Positions 26,941 through 35,401 of a stretch of DNA of 64,000 bases are shown here, in pieces (position 1 is the first letter of the stretch; every line of letters starts with the position of its first letter). The translations under genes and the position numbers were made by a program. This DNA comes from Azospirillum brasilense (GTDB taxonomy: Bacteria; Pseudomonadota; Alphaproteobacteria; Azospirillales; Azospirillaceae), in assembly GCF_007827815.1 (NCBI RefSeq), contig NZ_VITH01000001.1, forward strand, positions 372,001-436,000, read 5' to 3'. Under the pieces are notes generated by a model. It was not told the DNA's origin. It was given only the letters and a program-made list of their open reading frames with translations, and did not search any database.

Positions 26941-27546
26941 ATGAAGCTGCGCTGGAGCCCGACCTCGCCCTACGTCCGCAAGGTCGCGATGGTCCTCATC
27001 GAATGCGGGCTGGAGTCGGCGGTCGAGAAGCAGGTGACCAACGCCTGGGCACCCGACACCGACCTGCCGGCGGACAACCCGCTGGGCAAGGTGCCGGCCC
27101 TGATCCTGGACGACGGCTCGACGCTCTACGACAGCCCGGTGATCGCCGAGTATCTGGACTCGCTGCACGACGGCCCGCGCCTGTTCCCGGCCGCCGGCCC
27201 GGCGCGCTGGACGGCGTTGCGCCAGCAGGCGCTGGCCGACGGCGTCTGCGACGCCGCCATCCTGCGCCGCCTGGAGCTTCAGCGGCCGGACGGCGAGCGT
27301 TCCGAGACCTGGGCGGACCGCCAGCGCCGCGCCGTCGCCCGCGCGCTCGACGTGCTGGAGGCGGAGGCGCCGGCCCTCGACAACACGCTGACCATCGGCA
27401 CGCTGTCCATCCTGGTGGCGCTCGGCTACCTCGACTTCCGCTTCGGGCACGAGGACTGGCGGGCGGGCCGTCCGGAACTGGCGGCGTGGTTCGCCTCGGC
27501 CTCCGAGCTCGACAGCTTCCGCCGCACCGCACCGCCGCCGACGTGA
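26941..27546 (+). CDS. Glutathione S-transferase family protein
   Basis: A 201-residue GST. The N-terminal thioredoxin fold has SPTSPYVRKV (7-16), where the serine is likely the catalytic or thiol-contacting residue, NPLGKVPALIL (46-56) with the cis-proline, and DSPVIAEYLD (64-73) for the gamma-glutamyl group. The helical C-terminal domain has the TIGTLSILVALGYLDFR stretch. GGGAGGAGAG precedes the ATG. It is 54 bp after gloB and the pair may be one unit. Substrate unknown. Confidence 0.9.
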   Translation: MKLRWSPTSPYVRKVAMVLIECGLESAVEKQVTNAWAPDTDLPADNPLGKVPALILDDGSTLYDSPVIAEYLDSLHDGPRLFPAAGPARWTALRQQALADGVCDAAILRRLELQRPDGERSETWADRQRRAVARALDVLEAEAPALDNTLTIGTLSILVALGYLDFRFGHEDWRAGRPELAAWFASASELDSFRRTAPPPT

Positions 27547-27572
27547 CAGCCGGCGTGAGAAAGGGTGACACC

Positions 27573-28001
27573 ATGGAGTCCCTGACGCCCGAGCGCATCA
27601 TCGCGACGCTGGGCATGCAGCCCCATCCGGAAGGCGGCCACTATGTGGAGACCTTCCGGGATGCCCCGCCGGGCGGCGGGCGCGGGGTCAAGACCGGCAT
27701 CCACTACCTGCTCCAGGCGGGCGAACGCTCCCACTGGCACCGGGTGGACGCGGTCGAGATGTGGCACTGGCACGCCGGGGGACCGCTGGAGCTGTCCATC
27801 TCCGCCGACGGTCGGTCGGTGGAGCGGCTGGTGCTGGGGATGGACCTCGCGGGCGGCCAGCGCCCGCAGGGCGTCGTTCCGGCGCACGCGTGGCAGGCGG
27901 CGCGGCCGCTGGCGGGCTGGGTTCTGGTCGGCTGCACCGTCTCCCCCGCCTTCGAGTTCGCCGGCTTCGAGATGGCGCCGGAGGGGTGGGAGCCCGGCTG
28001 A
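27573..28001 (+). CDS. Cupin_5 (DUF985) family protein
   Basis: A 142-residue cupin of the DUF985 group. The family opening PHPEGGHYVETFR (16-28), the metal-side SHWHRVDAVEMWHWHAG (about 49-65) and the closing VGCTVSPAFEFAGFE are all present. Function is not established for the family. It follows the GST by 26 bp and ends at a strong bidirectional terminator. Confidence 0.88.
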   Translation: MESLTPERIIATLGMQPHPEGGHYVETFRDAPPGGGRGVKTGIHYLLQAGERSHWHRVDAVEMWHWHAGGPLELSISADGRSVERLVLGMDLAGGQRPQGVVPAHAWQAARPLAGWVLVGCTVSPAFEFAGFEMAPEGWEPG

Positions 28002-28037
28002 CATCCGGGCGGCTGGGCCGCCGGACACCCGCACGAA

Positions 28038-28067
28038 AAAAGGCGCCCCGGAAGCGGGGCGCCTTTT
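28038..28067. terminator. Bidirectional rho-independent terminator
   Basis: AAAAGGCGCCCCG (28038-28050) pairs perfectly with CGGGGCGCCTTTT (28055-28067) around a GAAG loop, a 13-bp stem with T-runs on both strands. It sits between the convergent cupin gene (stop 28001) and dcd (stop 28094) and ends both. Confidence 0.93.
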
Positions 28068-28093
28068 CATGGTCGGCCTTCGGAAATCAGCCT

Positions 28094-28678
28094 TCAGGAC
28101 TGCTCAAGGTTGATCCGGCTCGGAAGCGGGTCGAGCTGGTCGCGGTACTTGGCGTCGGGGCGCGCGGCGTAGGGCTTAGAGGTCGGCGACATCAGCGTTT
28201 CGAAGCTGAGGGCGCAGATCCGCATGCCCGGGCGCAGCGCCAGCGGCAGCCGTCCGCAGTTGAAGAATTCCAGGGTGATGCGGCCGTTCCAGCCCGGATC
28301 GATGGTGTGCGCGGTGGCGTGCACCATCAGGCCCAGGCGGGCGAGGCTGCTGCGGCCGTCCAGGCGGCCGGCGATGTCGTTGGGCAGGCCGATGCGCTGC
28401 ACGGTGATGCCGAGCACCAGCTCGCCCGGATGCAGGAAGAACGGCTCGCCGACGGGAACCTCGACGCGGTCCATCAGCTTGTCGGGAACCTGGCTGGGAT
28501 GGCCCTCGGGCGGGGCGAGGTCGACGAAGGCCGCCTTGCCCGGCGGGAAGACCTGGAAGGCGCTTCCGAGCTGGAGGTCCACCGACATCGCGCCGATCTG
28601 GCTCTCCGCCGGCAACGGGTCGATCTCGATGCGTCCTTCGGCGAGGTATCGGCGAATATCGACGTCTGACAGCTTCAT
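28094..28678 (-). CDS. dcd: dCTP deaminase
   Basis: Deaminates dCTP to dUTP, feeding dTTP synthesis. The 194-residue protein is the E. coli length and has GRSSLARLGL (108-117; S111 and R114 in the active site), HTIDPGWNGRITLEFFN (124-140; E137 the catalytic glutamate) and the closing SKPY near 165. It lacks the marks of the bifunctional dUTP-making archaeal form. ATG 28678 gives the conserved MKLSDVDIRR start. It ends at the strong terminator shared with the cupin gene. Confidence 0.96.
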   Translation of the reverse strand: MKLSDVDIRRYLAEGRIEIDPLPAESQIGAMSVDLQLGSAFQVFPPGKAAFVDLAPPEGHPSQVPDKLMDRVEVPVGEPFFLHPGELVLGITVQRIGLPNDIAGRLDGRSSLARLGLMVHATAHTIDPGWNGRITLEFFNCGRLPLALRPGMRICALSFETLMSPTSKPYAARPDAKYRDQLDPLPSRINLEQS

Positions 28679-28838
28679 GCCTTCCGAACCTCCTGGCGAA
28701 CCCGCAAACGGCGCGGCTCCGGTCGCTTCCCTGGCGCACTCTATAGCCGGATCGACGCCTCTCGACAACACAATCACCAGTCTTTTAGAAGGCACCAAGC
28801 CCCTTGGATGGGGCCGCATTGCACAAGGGGTGATGGGA

Positions 28839-29714
28839 ATGGCGGTATCCTCGATCGACGCGGCGGCATCGGACCATCAGGCCGAGTTGCGGCACCTGTC
28901 CGTCATCCTGGGCGAGGTCCCGCCGGAGGGCGGACGGCCGGACCCGGTCGCGCTGTTCCGCAGCCGCGTCGCCCAGCATGGGGAGCGGGTCCGTGCCCTC
29001 AAGGCCTCGGTGTCGCCGCTGTTCGTCGAAAACAGCGACCTCGCCGCCTACGCCGCCACCGACGGCCCGCTGCCGGCGCTGATCCTGGTCGGCGACAATC
29101 CGGGGCGCCGGGAGTTCGAGCAGTCCGTCTACCTGTGCGTCCAGGGGCGCGCCGGGGCCATGGCCCACAGCTTCTTCGACGGCATCTTCGGCGCCGGCTC
29201 CTTCCGCGGCAAGGTGATGGTGCTGAACAAAAGCTCCTTCCACACGCCGCGCACGGTGGGACTGACGGAGGCGATGCGCGGCGATCCGGCGCTCGCCGAG
29301 GCCATCCGGCGCGACCAGGAGGAGAACGCCCGTCTGATCGCCGACTCGGTGGCCCTGCTCGGCGTTCCGGTCGTCACCATCGGCATGGAAAGCGGCGGGA
29401 CGACCTTCCAAAGCTTCCGCAAAACGCTGGAAACCCGCTACCGCGCCCTCGGCAACCCGCCGGCCGTCTTCCAGGGAAAGCGCCTCTCCGGCCCCTTCCG
29501 CAAGGTGCCGCATTTCTCGCTGTCGAAGATCTTCTGCCGCAACGCCGATGCCGCCTGGAACGCCGGGCTGGACGGCTTCCTGGCCCGCCACGCGGCGGTT
29601 CCGGGCCTGCGGACGGAGAACGGCAACGTCTCGTCCAAGCTGCTGCTCGGGCTGGGCGATGGCCCCCTGCTCGCCGATTACCTGGACCGGGTGATCCTCG
29701 GCAACGGCGGCTGA
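28839..29714 (+). CDS. Conserved hypothetical protein, possible UDG-like fold
   Basis: A 291-residue cytoplasmic protein I do not recognise. The central part ILVGDNPGRREFEQ (about 83-96) followed by a phenylalanine pair and VMVLNKSSFHTPRT (about 127-140) recalls the order GExPGxxE ... NxxKCxPxxNR of uracil-DNA glycosylase families 4 and 5, and a later VVTIGMESGG fits a C-terminal loop. This is a hint, not an assignment. AAGGGG lies 8 bases before ATG 28839; ATG 28833 is the alternative. Divergent from dcd. Confidence 0.6.
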   Translation: MAVSSIDAAASDHQAELRHLSVILGEVPPEGGRPDPVALFRSRVAQHGERVRALKASVSPLFVENSDLAAYAATDGPLPALILVGDNPGRREFEQSVYLCVQGRAGAMAHSFFDGIFGAGSFRGKVMVLNKSSFHTPRTVGLTEAMRGDPALAEAIRRDQEENARLIADSVALLGVPVVTIGMESGGTTFQSFRKTLETRYRALGNPPAVFQGKRLSGPFRKVPHFSLSKIFCRNADAAWNAGLDGFLARHAAVPGLRTENGNVSSKLLLGLGDGPLLADYLDRVILGNGG

Positions 29715-29727
29715 CCCCCGGCCGGCC

Positions 29728-30132
29728 TCAATGGCTCAGGGTCTGCAACGCCTTGCGGCAAGTGTCCTCGCAGGACCGGCAGGCTTCGGCGCAGATGCGG
29801 CAATGCTGGTGCATGGCGGCGTGCCCCTCGCACTCCTCGGCGCACAGGCGGCAGGCGGTGGCGCAGGCGTCGAGCATGGCGCGGATCACCGCCTCATTGG
29901 AGCCGCTGCGCCGGGTGGCGATGGCGCCGGTCGCCGCGCAGACGTCGGCGCAATCCATGTTCAGGCGGATGCACTGGACCAGGTCGGCCACCGCCTCCTC
30001 GCCCAGGCAGGCGTCGGCGCAGGTGGTGCAGGTCTGCGCGCAGTCGTAGCAGGCCTCGATGCAGCGGATGAGTGCGTCGTTGGGGTTTCCGCGCACGTGT
30101 GGGTGGGTGCTGATCATGTCGCGGGCGTGCAT
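29728..30132 (-). CDS. Cys-rich four-helix copper-storage protein (Csp-like, DUF326)
   Basis: A 134-residue protein with 18 cysteines placed as CxxxC and CxxC pairs along four helices (for example CIEACYDCAQTC near 24-35 and CRICAEACRSC near 110-120). This is the pattern of Csp copper-storage proteins, whose helix-bundle core binds many Cu(I) ions. There is no Tat or Sec signal, so it is the cytosolic Csp3 kind. ATG 30132 (MHARDMIS) is the start nearest the conserved region. It is divergent from the TSUP transporter gene. Confidence 0.88.
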   Translation of the reverse strand: MHARDMISTHPHVRGNPNDALIRCIEACYDCAQTCTTCADACLGEEAVADLVQCIRLNMDCADVCAATGAIATRRSGSNEAVIRAMLDACATACRLCAEECEGHAAMHQHCRICAEACRSCEDTCRKALQTLSH

Positions 30133-30288
30133 GGGCAATCTCCGTAAGGACGGGGTGATGGGAGTGGGCGTCGGCGCCCTGCCCTGCCAACAGCGCAGCA
30201 CCTCCATGGTTCGGAAATTCTCCCCCTTTCCCTGGCCCCGCCAACGCCCGCCGGTTACAAGCGATCATCACGGCTTGGGGAAGTGCTG

Positions 30289-31038
30289 GTGTTCAACGAG
30301 ACGGCCGGACTGACGGCGCTGATCCTGGTCATCGCCACGCTGTACGCCGCGGTCGGGCAGGCCGGAGCCTCGGGATATCTGGCGGTCATGGGCATCGTCG
30401 GGCTCGACCCGGCGACGATGAAGCCGACGGCGCTCGCCCTCAACCTTCTGGTGGCGACCATCGGCACCGTGCGCTTCGTCCGCGCCGGGCTGTTCACATG
30501 GCGGGCCTTCTACCCGTTCGGCGTGCTGGGGATGCCCTTCTCGTTCCTCGGCGGCACGCTGCACCTGCCGTCCCATCTCTACTACCCGCTGGTCGGGGCG
30601 ATCCTCCTGCTGGCGGCGCTGGAACTGGCCCGCTCGACCTGGGTGGCGCGCGGCGCGCCGGAGAGGACGGCCGCCGTCGCCCCGCCCTTCCTGCCGGCGC
30701 TCGCCGCCGGGGCCGCCGTGGGCTTCCTGTCGGGGATGACCGGCACCGGCGGCGGCATCTTCCTGGCGCCGTTGATCCTGCTGATGGGCTGGGTCGAGAC
30801 GCGCCGCGCTGCCGCTGTGTCGGCCGCCTACAACCTGCTGAACTCGGCGGCGGCGCTGGCCGGCACCTGGACGACCGTGACGACGCTGCCGGCCGCCCTG
30901 CCCTGGTGGCTGGTCGCCGCCGGGGTGGGCGGCGCGGTCGGCGCCTGGCTGGGCAGCCGCCATCTGCCGACCGCCACATTGCGCTATCTGCTGGCGGCGA
31001 TCCTCGCCTTGTCCGGACTCAAGATGCTCACGGCCTGA
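30289..31038 (+). CDS. TSUP-family membrane exporter (TauE/SafE)
   Basis: A 249-residue inner-membrane protein with about eight hydrophobic segments and the duplicated TauE/SafE motif: AAVGQAGASGYLAVMG near 18-33 and GFLSGMTGTGGGIFLAPL near 145-162. The family moves sulfite, sulfonates or other organosulfur anions. GTG 30289 has GGGGAA six bases ahead; GTG 30283 is an alternative. It overlaps the end of the convergent SDR gene by 11 bp. Substrate unknown. Confidence 0.87.
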   Translation: MFNETAGLTALILVIATLYAAVGQAGASGYLAVMGIVGLDPATMKPTALALNLLVATIGTVRFVRAGLFTWRAFYPFGVLGMPFSFLGGTLHLPSHLYYPLVGAILLLAALELARSTWVARGAPERTAAVAPPFLPALAAGAAVGFLSGMTGTGGGIFLAPLILLMGWVETRRAAAVSAAYNLLNSAAALAGTWTTVTTLPAALPWWLVAAGVGGAVGAWLGSRHLPTATLRYLLAAILALSGLKMLTA

Positions 31039-32065
31039 CCCTGGCACTCTCCCACGCCCGCCTTTCCCAGACCTGGGCGGGCAGGCGACTCATCAGGCCG
31101 ATGGGCAGCAAGAACAGGGCGACGTTGGTCCAGCACAGGGCGCGGCGCCCTTCCCGGCCTTGGGGTGCCTGGGCTTCGGCCCGCTCCATCCAGCCGCCGC
31201 TCGCCTCGCGGTAATCCGGCATGGCCTCCAGAACGCCGCCGGAGGTGTCGTGGGCCGGGCGGTTGTCGAACATGTCGCGGTCCATCCGGTGGGCCATCCT
31301 GCGGTCCGCCAGCGCCGGCGCCACCGCGTGCGGCAGGGTGGCGGAGCGCCCCGCGGCGCCGACGAACAGCTCGGGCCGTGGGTTTTCGGCGAGGCGCAGG
31401 ATGGCCTCGGCGACCTCCTCCGGCGGGTGCAGCGGTGTCATCGCCTTGACGGCGCGGCCGGTGTAGTTCGCGCCATGCTGCCACAGCGGCGTGTCGATGG
31501 GACCGGGCAGCAGGGTGCAGACCTGGATGCCGGGGTCCTCCACCAGCTCCTGCCGCAGCGTCTCTGAGAAACCGCGAACCGCGAACTTGCTGGCGGCGTA
31601 GGCGGCAGCGTAGCGCTGCCCGACGAGGGAAGCCAGCGAGGCGACGTTGATGACCGTGCCCTCCTCCCGCTCCAGGAAATGCGGCAGCACGGCGCGGCAT
31701 CCGTTGGCGGTGCCGAAGAAGTTGGTGCGCATCACCTCCTCGAACACGTCCTGCGGGGTCTCCTCGAAACGCCCGAAGGCGATGACGCCGGCGTTGTTCA
31801 CCCAGACGTCGATCCCCCCGAACACCTCGATGGCACGCTCGGCCAGACGGTTCATCTGCTCCTGGTCGCGCACGTCGGTGGGCACGACCATCGCCCGCCC
31901 GCCGGCGGCCACGCACTCCTCCGCGACCTCGTGCAGGGCGGCGTGGCGCCGCGCCGCCAGCACCACCGCGGCGCCGTGGCGCGCGAACTCCACCGCGGTC
32001 GCCCGGCCGATCCCGCTGGACGCCCCGGTGATGACCACCACCTTGTCGAAATGCCGACCGGCCAT
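31028..32065 (-). CDS. Short-chain dehydrogenase/reductase
   Basis: A 345-residue classical SDR. The cofactor motif is TGASSGIG (13-20), NNAG is at 90-93, and the active site is S143, Y156 and K160 (YAASK). The canonical fold ends near residue 250; a 95-residue C-terminal extension follows, with a hydrophobic WTNVALFLLPIGL segment (about 315-327) that could touch the membrane. Such SDRs are widespread in alphaproteobacteria with unknown substrate. Confidence 0.9.
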   Translation of the reverse strand: MAGRHFDKVVVITGASSGIGRATAVEFARHGAAVVLAARRHAALHEVAEECVAAGGRAMVVPTDVRDQEQMNRLAERAIEVFGGIDVWVNNAGVIAFGRFEETPQDVFEEVMRTNFFGTANGCRAVLPHFLEREEGTVINVASLASLVGQRYAAAYAASKFAVRGFSETLRQELVEDPGIQVCTLLPGPIDTPLWQHGANYTGRAVKAMTPLHPPEEVAEAILRLAENPRPELFVGAAGRSATLPHAVAPALADRRMAHRMDRDMFDNRPAHDTSGGVLEAMPDYREASGGWMERAEAQAPQGREGRRALCWTNVALFLLPIGLMSRLPAQVWERRAWESARVRP

Positions 32066-32255
32066 AAGCGTTGCTCCCGCATTGTTCGTTCGAATCCGTT
32101 TCTCTGGCTAACATTCCAGCCCGGCAAAGGTGCCCCGGCCCGCCGGGAGCGCCCAATTGCACGGAACGGCAATTCTGCCGGAATGGTGGAGACGGAGGCG
32201 GGAACCCGGTACAGTCGCGGCGTCCGGTGCCCATGCAGAAGAAGAGGTTACGTCC

Positions 32256-32492
32256 GTGGCGGCCAAGGAACTCGACGTGAAGGGGCTGCACTGCCCGCTG
32301 CCCATCCTGCGGACGCGCGCCCTGCTGGACAAAATGGCCGAGGGGGAGGAGGTGATCGTCTACGCCACCGACCCGGCGTCGATCATCGACTTCAAGCATT
32401 TCTGCAACACGACCGACAACGTGCTGCTGGCGCACGAGACGCGCGGGGAGGTGTTCGTGTACCACATCCGCCGCGGCGTCTCCGCCGTCTGA
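32256..32492 (+). CDS. TusA-like sulfur carrier protein
   Basis: A 78-residue TusA/SirA-fold protein. The persulfide-carrying cysteine is C13 in LHCPLPILR, and the rest matches the family (VIVYATDPASIIDFKHFC). GTG 32256 is preceded by AGAGG at about nine bases. TusA proteins pass persulfide sulfur to tRNA thiolation, molybdenum enzymes or sulfur oxidation; the neighbours here (DUF2478-DUF364, DUF1244, moeA) suggest a link to cofactor or metal sulfuration rather than tRNA. Confidence 0.9.
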   Translation: MAAKELDVKGLHCPLPILRTRALLDKMAEGEEVIVYATDPASIIDFKHFCNTTDNVLLAHETRGEVFVYHIRRGVSAV

Positions 32493-32524
32493 CGTTCCTC
32501 TCCATTCCTGAAGGAGTCCGCCCC

Positions 32525-33763
32525 ATGCCGACCCTGCGCCCCGCGGTTCCACCCCCGCTGCGTCCTGGTGCTGTGGTCCATGGCCCCGGCTCCATCGCCG
32601 TCGACGCGATGATCGACCGCTTCGTGATGGAGCTGCGGCGGCGCGGCTTCCGCGTCGGCGGCGTAATCCAGCGCAACACCGGCGCGCCCGGCGACTGCGC
32701 CGACCTGATGGAGCTGGTGGACGTCGCCACCGGCCAAGCCTACGACATCTCGCAGCATCTCGGCCGCGAATCGCAGTCCTGCCGCGTCGATCCCCAGGGG
32801 GTGGCCGAGGCCAGCCAGGCGCTGCGCCGTGCCATCGCCGAGCGCGCCGACCTGCTGGTGGTCAACAAGTTCGCCGGGCTGGAGGCGCATGGCGAGGGGC
32901 TGGCGGACGAGCTGCTGGCCGGCATCGCGGAGGGCATCCCGGTGCTGACCAGCGTCGGCAGCCGCTTCCTCAACGAGTGGCAGAGCTTCACCGGCGGCTT
33001 CACCTCCCTGATCTCGCCGCACGAGGACGCGCTGTGGCGCTGGTGGGGGGCGCACCGGCTCTACGACGACCTGCTGCACGGCGTGGAGGACGCCGAGGTC
33101 CGCGCCATCACCATCGGCGCCAAATGGATCATGGTGGAGACGGACGGCGCCGGGGGACCCGGCATCGGCTTGGCCGCCCGCCCGCAGTCGGCGCCGCCGC
33201 CCGATCCCGCGCGCTGGACCGGCGTCGGCCTCGCCGGGCTGGCCGCCCACGCCGCGCGCTCCTGGGACCCGCAGGAAACCGCGGTCGGCATGGCCGCGCT
33301 GAACGCCCATTACAACCGCCCCGACCTGACCGGCTCCGCGGCCAACGGGCTGGACCTGTTCACCGGGATGGAGGGGCGCGTGGTCGTCTTCGGGGCCTTC
33401 CCGCAGATTGCCCGGCGCCTGCCCAACGCCCATGTGGTCGAAATGAACCCCAGCGACGGGGAGTATCCGGAGGCCGCCGGGGAATGGCTGCTGCCGGGGG
33501 CGGAGGGCGCGGCGATCACCGCCTCCACCCTGACCAACCGCACCCTGCCCCGCCTGCTGTCGGTGGCCGAGGGAACCCGCGTCGCGCTGGTCGGGCCGGG
33601 GACGCCGCTGACCCCGCGGCTGTTCCGCTACGGCGTTGCCGCGCTGGCCGGCTTCGTGGTGGAGAACCGCGACGCCGTGGCCGAGGCGATCCTGGCCGGG
33701 GGCTCGTCCCAGAGCTTCCACCGCCATGGCCGCTTCGTCACGCTGCACAACGAACAGAATTGA
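32525..33763 (+). CDS. DUF2478 - DUF4213/DUF364 fusion protein
   Basis: A 412-residue two-part protein. Residues about 15-170 match DUF2478, a P-loop-like NTPase relative often seen near molybdate genes, with GDCADLMELVDVATGQ (56-71) and LLVVNKFAGLEAHGEGL (110-126). Residues about 175-400 match the DUF4213 and DUF364 pair, a putative metal-chelation Rossmann domain, with ETAVGMAALNAHYNRP (251-266), VVFGAFP (287-293) and TLTNRTLPRLL (335-345). It lies 32 bp after the TusA-like gene. Function is unknown; both halves are of genomic contexts linked to metals. Confidence 0.78.
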   Translation: MPTLRPAVPPPLRPGAVVHGPGSIAVDAMIDRFVMELRRRGFRVGGVIQRNTGAPGDCADLMELVDVATGQAYDISQHLGRESQSCRVDPQGVAEASQALRRAIAERADLLVVNKFAGLEAHGEGLADELLAGIAEGIPVLTSVGSRFLNEWQSFTGGFTSLISPHEDALWRWWGAHRLYDDLLHGVEDAEVRAITIGAKWIMVETDGAGGPGIGLAARPQSAPPPDPARWTGVGLAGLAAHAARSWDPQETAVGMAALNAHYNRPDLTGSAANGLDLFTGMEGRVVVFGAFPQIARRLPNAHVVEMNPSDGEYPEAAGEWLLPGAEGAAITASTLTNRTLPRLLSVAEGTRVALVGPGTPLTPRLFRYGVAALAGFVVENRDAVAEAILAGGSSQSFHRHGRFVTLHNEQN

Positions 33764-33774
33764 GAGGGATTGGA

Positions 33775-34101
33775 ATGGACGAGAAGACCCGCACCGAGTT
33801 GGAAGCCGCCGCGTTCCGCGGTCTGGTCGCGCATCTCCAGAAGCGCACCGACGTGCAGAACATCGACCTGATGAATCTGGCCGGCTTCTGCCGCAACTGC
33901 CTGTCCAAATGGTACGCCGCCGCCGCCCGGGAGCGGAACGTGCCGCTGACCGACGAGGAGGCCCGCACCGCCGTCTACGGCATGCCCTATTCGGAATGGA
34001 AGGCGAAGCACCAGAAGGACGCCACCCCCGAGCAGCAGAAGACCTTCGAGGACACCAAGCCCCTGCACGCCGAGATCAGCGGCCACATGCCGAAGAAGTA
34101 A
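33775..34101 (+). CDS. DUF1244 family protein
   Basis: A 108-residue protein with the DUF1244 signature DLMNLAGFCRNCLSKWY (about 31-47), where the CRNC pair could bind a metal, and VYGMPYSEWK (about 66-75). The family is small, conserved and uncharacterised. It starts 11 bp after the fusion gene (GAGAGGGATTGG just upstream of the ATG), so TusA-like, fusion and DUF1244 form one operon. Confidence 0.88.
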   Translation: MDEKTRTELEAAAFRGLVAHLQKRTDVQNIDLMNLAGFCRNCLSKWYAAAARERNVPLTDEEARTAVYGMPYSEWKAKHQKDATPEQQKTFEDTKPLHAEISGHMPKK

Positions 34102-34105
34102 GGAC

Positions 34106-34136
34106 TCTCTCCCCTCTCCCGGGGACGGGAGAGGGA
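34106..34136. repeat. Short copy of extragenic repeat family B
   Basis: TCTCTCCCCTCTCCC followed by GGGGACGGGAGAGGG makes a hairpin between the convergent DUF1244 and moeA genes. It is one arm of the longer family B repeats and may end both transcripts. Confidence 0.6.
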
Positions 34137-34147
34137 TCGTCCGGCGC

Positions 34148-35401
34148 TCAGGCGAACAGCCCGGTGAAGGGCAGGAACTCCACCATGTCTCCGTCATGGA
34201 TCGCCGTGGCGTCGGCCGGCATGTCGACCAGCCCGTCGGCCTCGACCATCGAGGTCAGGACGCCGGAACTGTCGCTGGGAAACTTGTGGGCGACCGGGCG
34301 GCCATCGGGTCCGGTCGCCAGACGGGCGCGCAGGAACTCGCGGCGTCCCGGCTTCTTCCTGAACTCGAAACCGGCAACGACGAGGCAGCGGGGGGCCGGC
34401 GCGCTCTCCGCCCCCGACAGGCGCAGCACCAGCGGGCGGCCCACCAGCATGAAGGTCACCATCGCCGAAACCGGGTTGCCCGGCAGGCCGAGGAAGGGCG
34501 TGGTGCCGATGCGCCCGAGCGCCAGCGGCTTGCCCGGCTTCAGGGCGAGCTTCCAAAGGTCGACGGAGCCCAGTTCCCCGACCACCCGCTTCACATGGTC
34601 CTCCTCCCCCACCGAGGCGCCGCCGGAGGTGACGACGAGGTCGGCGGTCGCCGCGGCGTCGGCCAGGGCGGCGCGGGTCACGTCCGGCTTGTCCGGCAGG
34701 ATGCCGAGGTCGCGCACATCCGCCCCCAGCGCGTCGAGCTGGGCGGCCAGCGTGTAGCGGTTGGCGTCGTAGATCGCGCCTTCCGGCTTCTCCGTCCCCG
34801 GCTCGCGCAGCTCGTCGCCGGTGGAGAACAGGACGACGCGCAGGCGCTTGCGCACCGACAGGCGCGACCGCCCGACCGCGGCGGCCAGACCGACCTCCTG
34901 GGCGCGCAGCCGCAGGCCGGGAGTCAGCACGACCGATCCGGCCGTCATGTCCTCGCCGGCGTCGCGGATGTTGGCACCGCGCTTCAGGCCGGCGGGCACC
35001 AGCACCGCGCCATCCTCGGCCCGGCAGTCCTCCTGCATGGCCACGGTGTCCACCCCCGCCGGGATCGGCGCGCCGGTGAAGATGCGCACCGCCTCGCCCG
35101 GCCCGACCGTTCCGGCAAAGACCGAGCCGGCGGGCACGCGCCCGACCACGGCCAGCCGCAGGACATCGCCGTCCCCGCCCACGGCGCCCGCCTTGCCGTA
35201 TCCCCAGCCATCCATCGCCGAGACGGCGACCGGCGGCACGTTCACGGTCGCCGTCACCGGTTCCGCCAGGATGCGCCCCAGCGCGGCGCGCAGCGGCACC
35301 TCCTCCGGCTCCGTCACCGCGCCGTAGGCGCGCTGCACGCGGGCCAGCGCCTCGTCCAGCGGCAGGGGGGCGGAGGGGGCGGGAGCGGCGAAGCAGTCCA
35401 T
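34148..35401 (-). CDS. moeA: Molybdopterin molybdotransferase MoeA
   Basis: Inserts molybdenum into adenylated molybdopterin to make Moco, in the cytoplasm. The 417-residue protein has the MoeA signatures AMDGWGY (about 62-68), GEAVRIFTGAPIPAGVDTVAMQE (about 101-123), VLFSTGDEL (about 189-197), TSGGASVGEEDH (about 259-270) and FLGLPGNPVSA (about 303-313). ATG 35401 has GGAGAAGGA seven bases ahead. It faces the TusA-DUF2478/364-DUF1244 operon tail to tail. The PaoC enzyme in this window would need its product. Confidence 0.94.
   Translation of the reverse strand: MDCFAAPAPSAPLPLDEALARVQRAYGAVTEPEEVPLRAALGRILAEPVTATVNVPPVAVSAMDGWGYGKAGAVGGDGDVLRLAVVGRVPAGSVFAGTVGPGEAVRIFTGAPIPAGVDTVAMQEDCRAEDGAVLVPAGLKRGANIRDAGEDMTAGSVVLTPGLRLRAQEVGLAAAVGRSRLSVRKRLRVVLFSTGDELREPGTEKPEGAIYDANRYTLAAQLDALGADVRDLGILPDKPDVTRAALADAAATADLVVTSGGASVGEEDHVKRVVGELGSVDLWKLALKPGKPLALGRIGTTPFLGLPGNPVSAMVTFMLVGRPLVLRLSGAESAPAPRCLVVAGFEFRKKPGRREFLRARLATGPDGRPVAHKFPSDSSGVLTSMVEADGLVDMPADATAIHDGDMVEFLPFTGLFA

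Noticed and set aside
31028..31038. 11-bp overlap of the convergent TSUP and SDR genes as a sign of a frame error
   Set aside because: Both C-termini look natural and both frames have normal codon use; short convergent overlaps are common in dense genomes.
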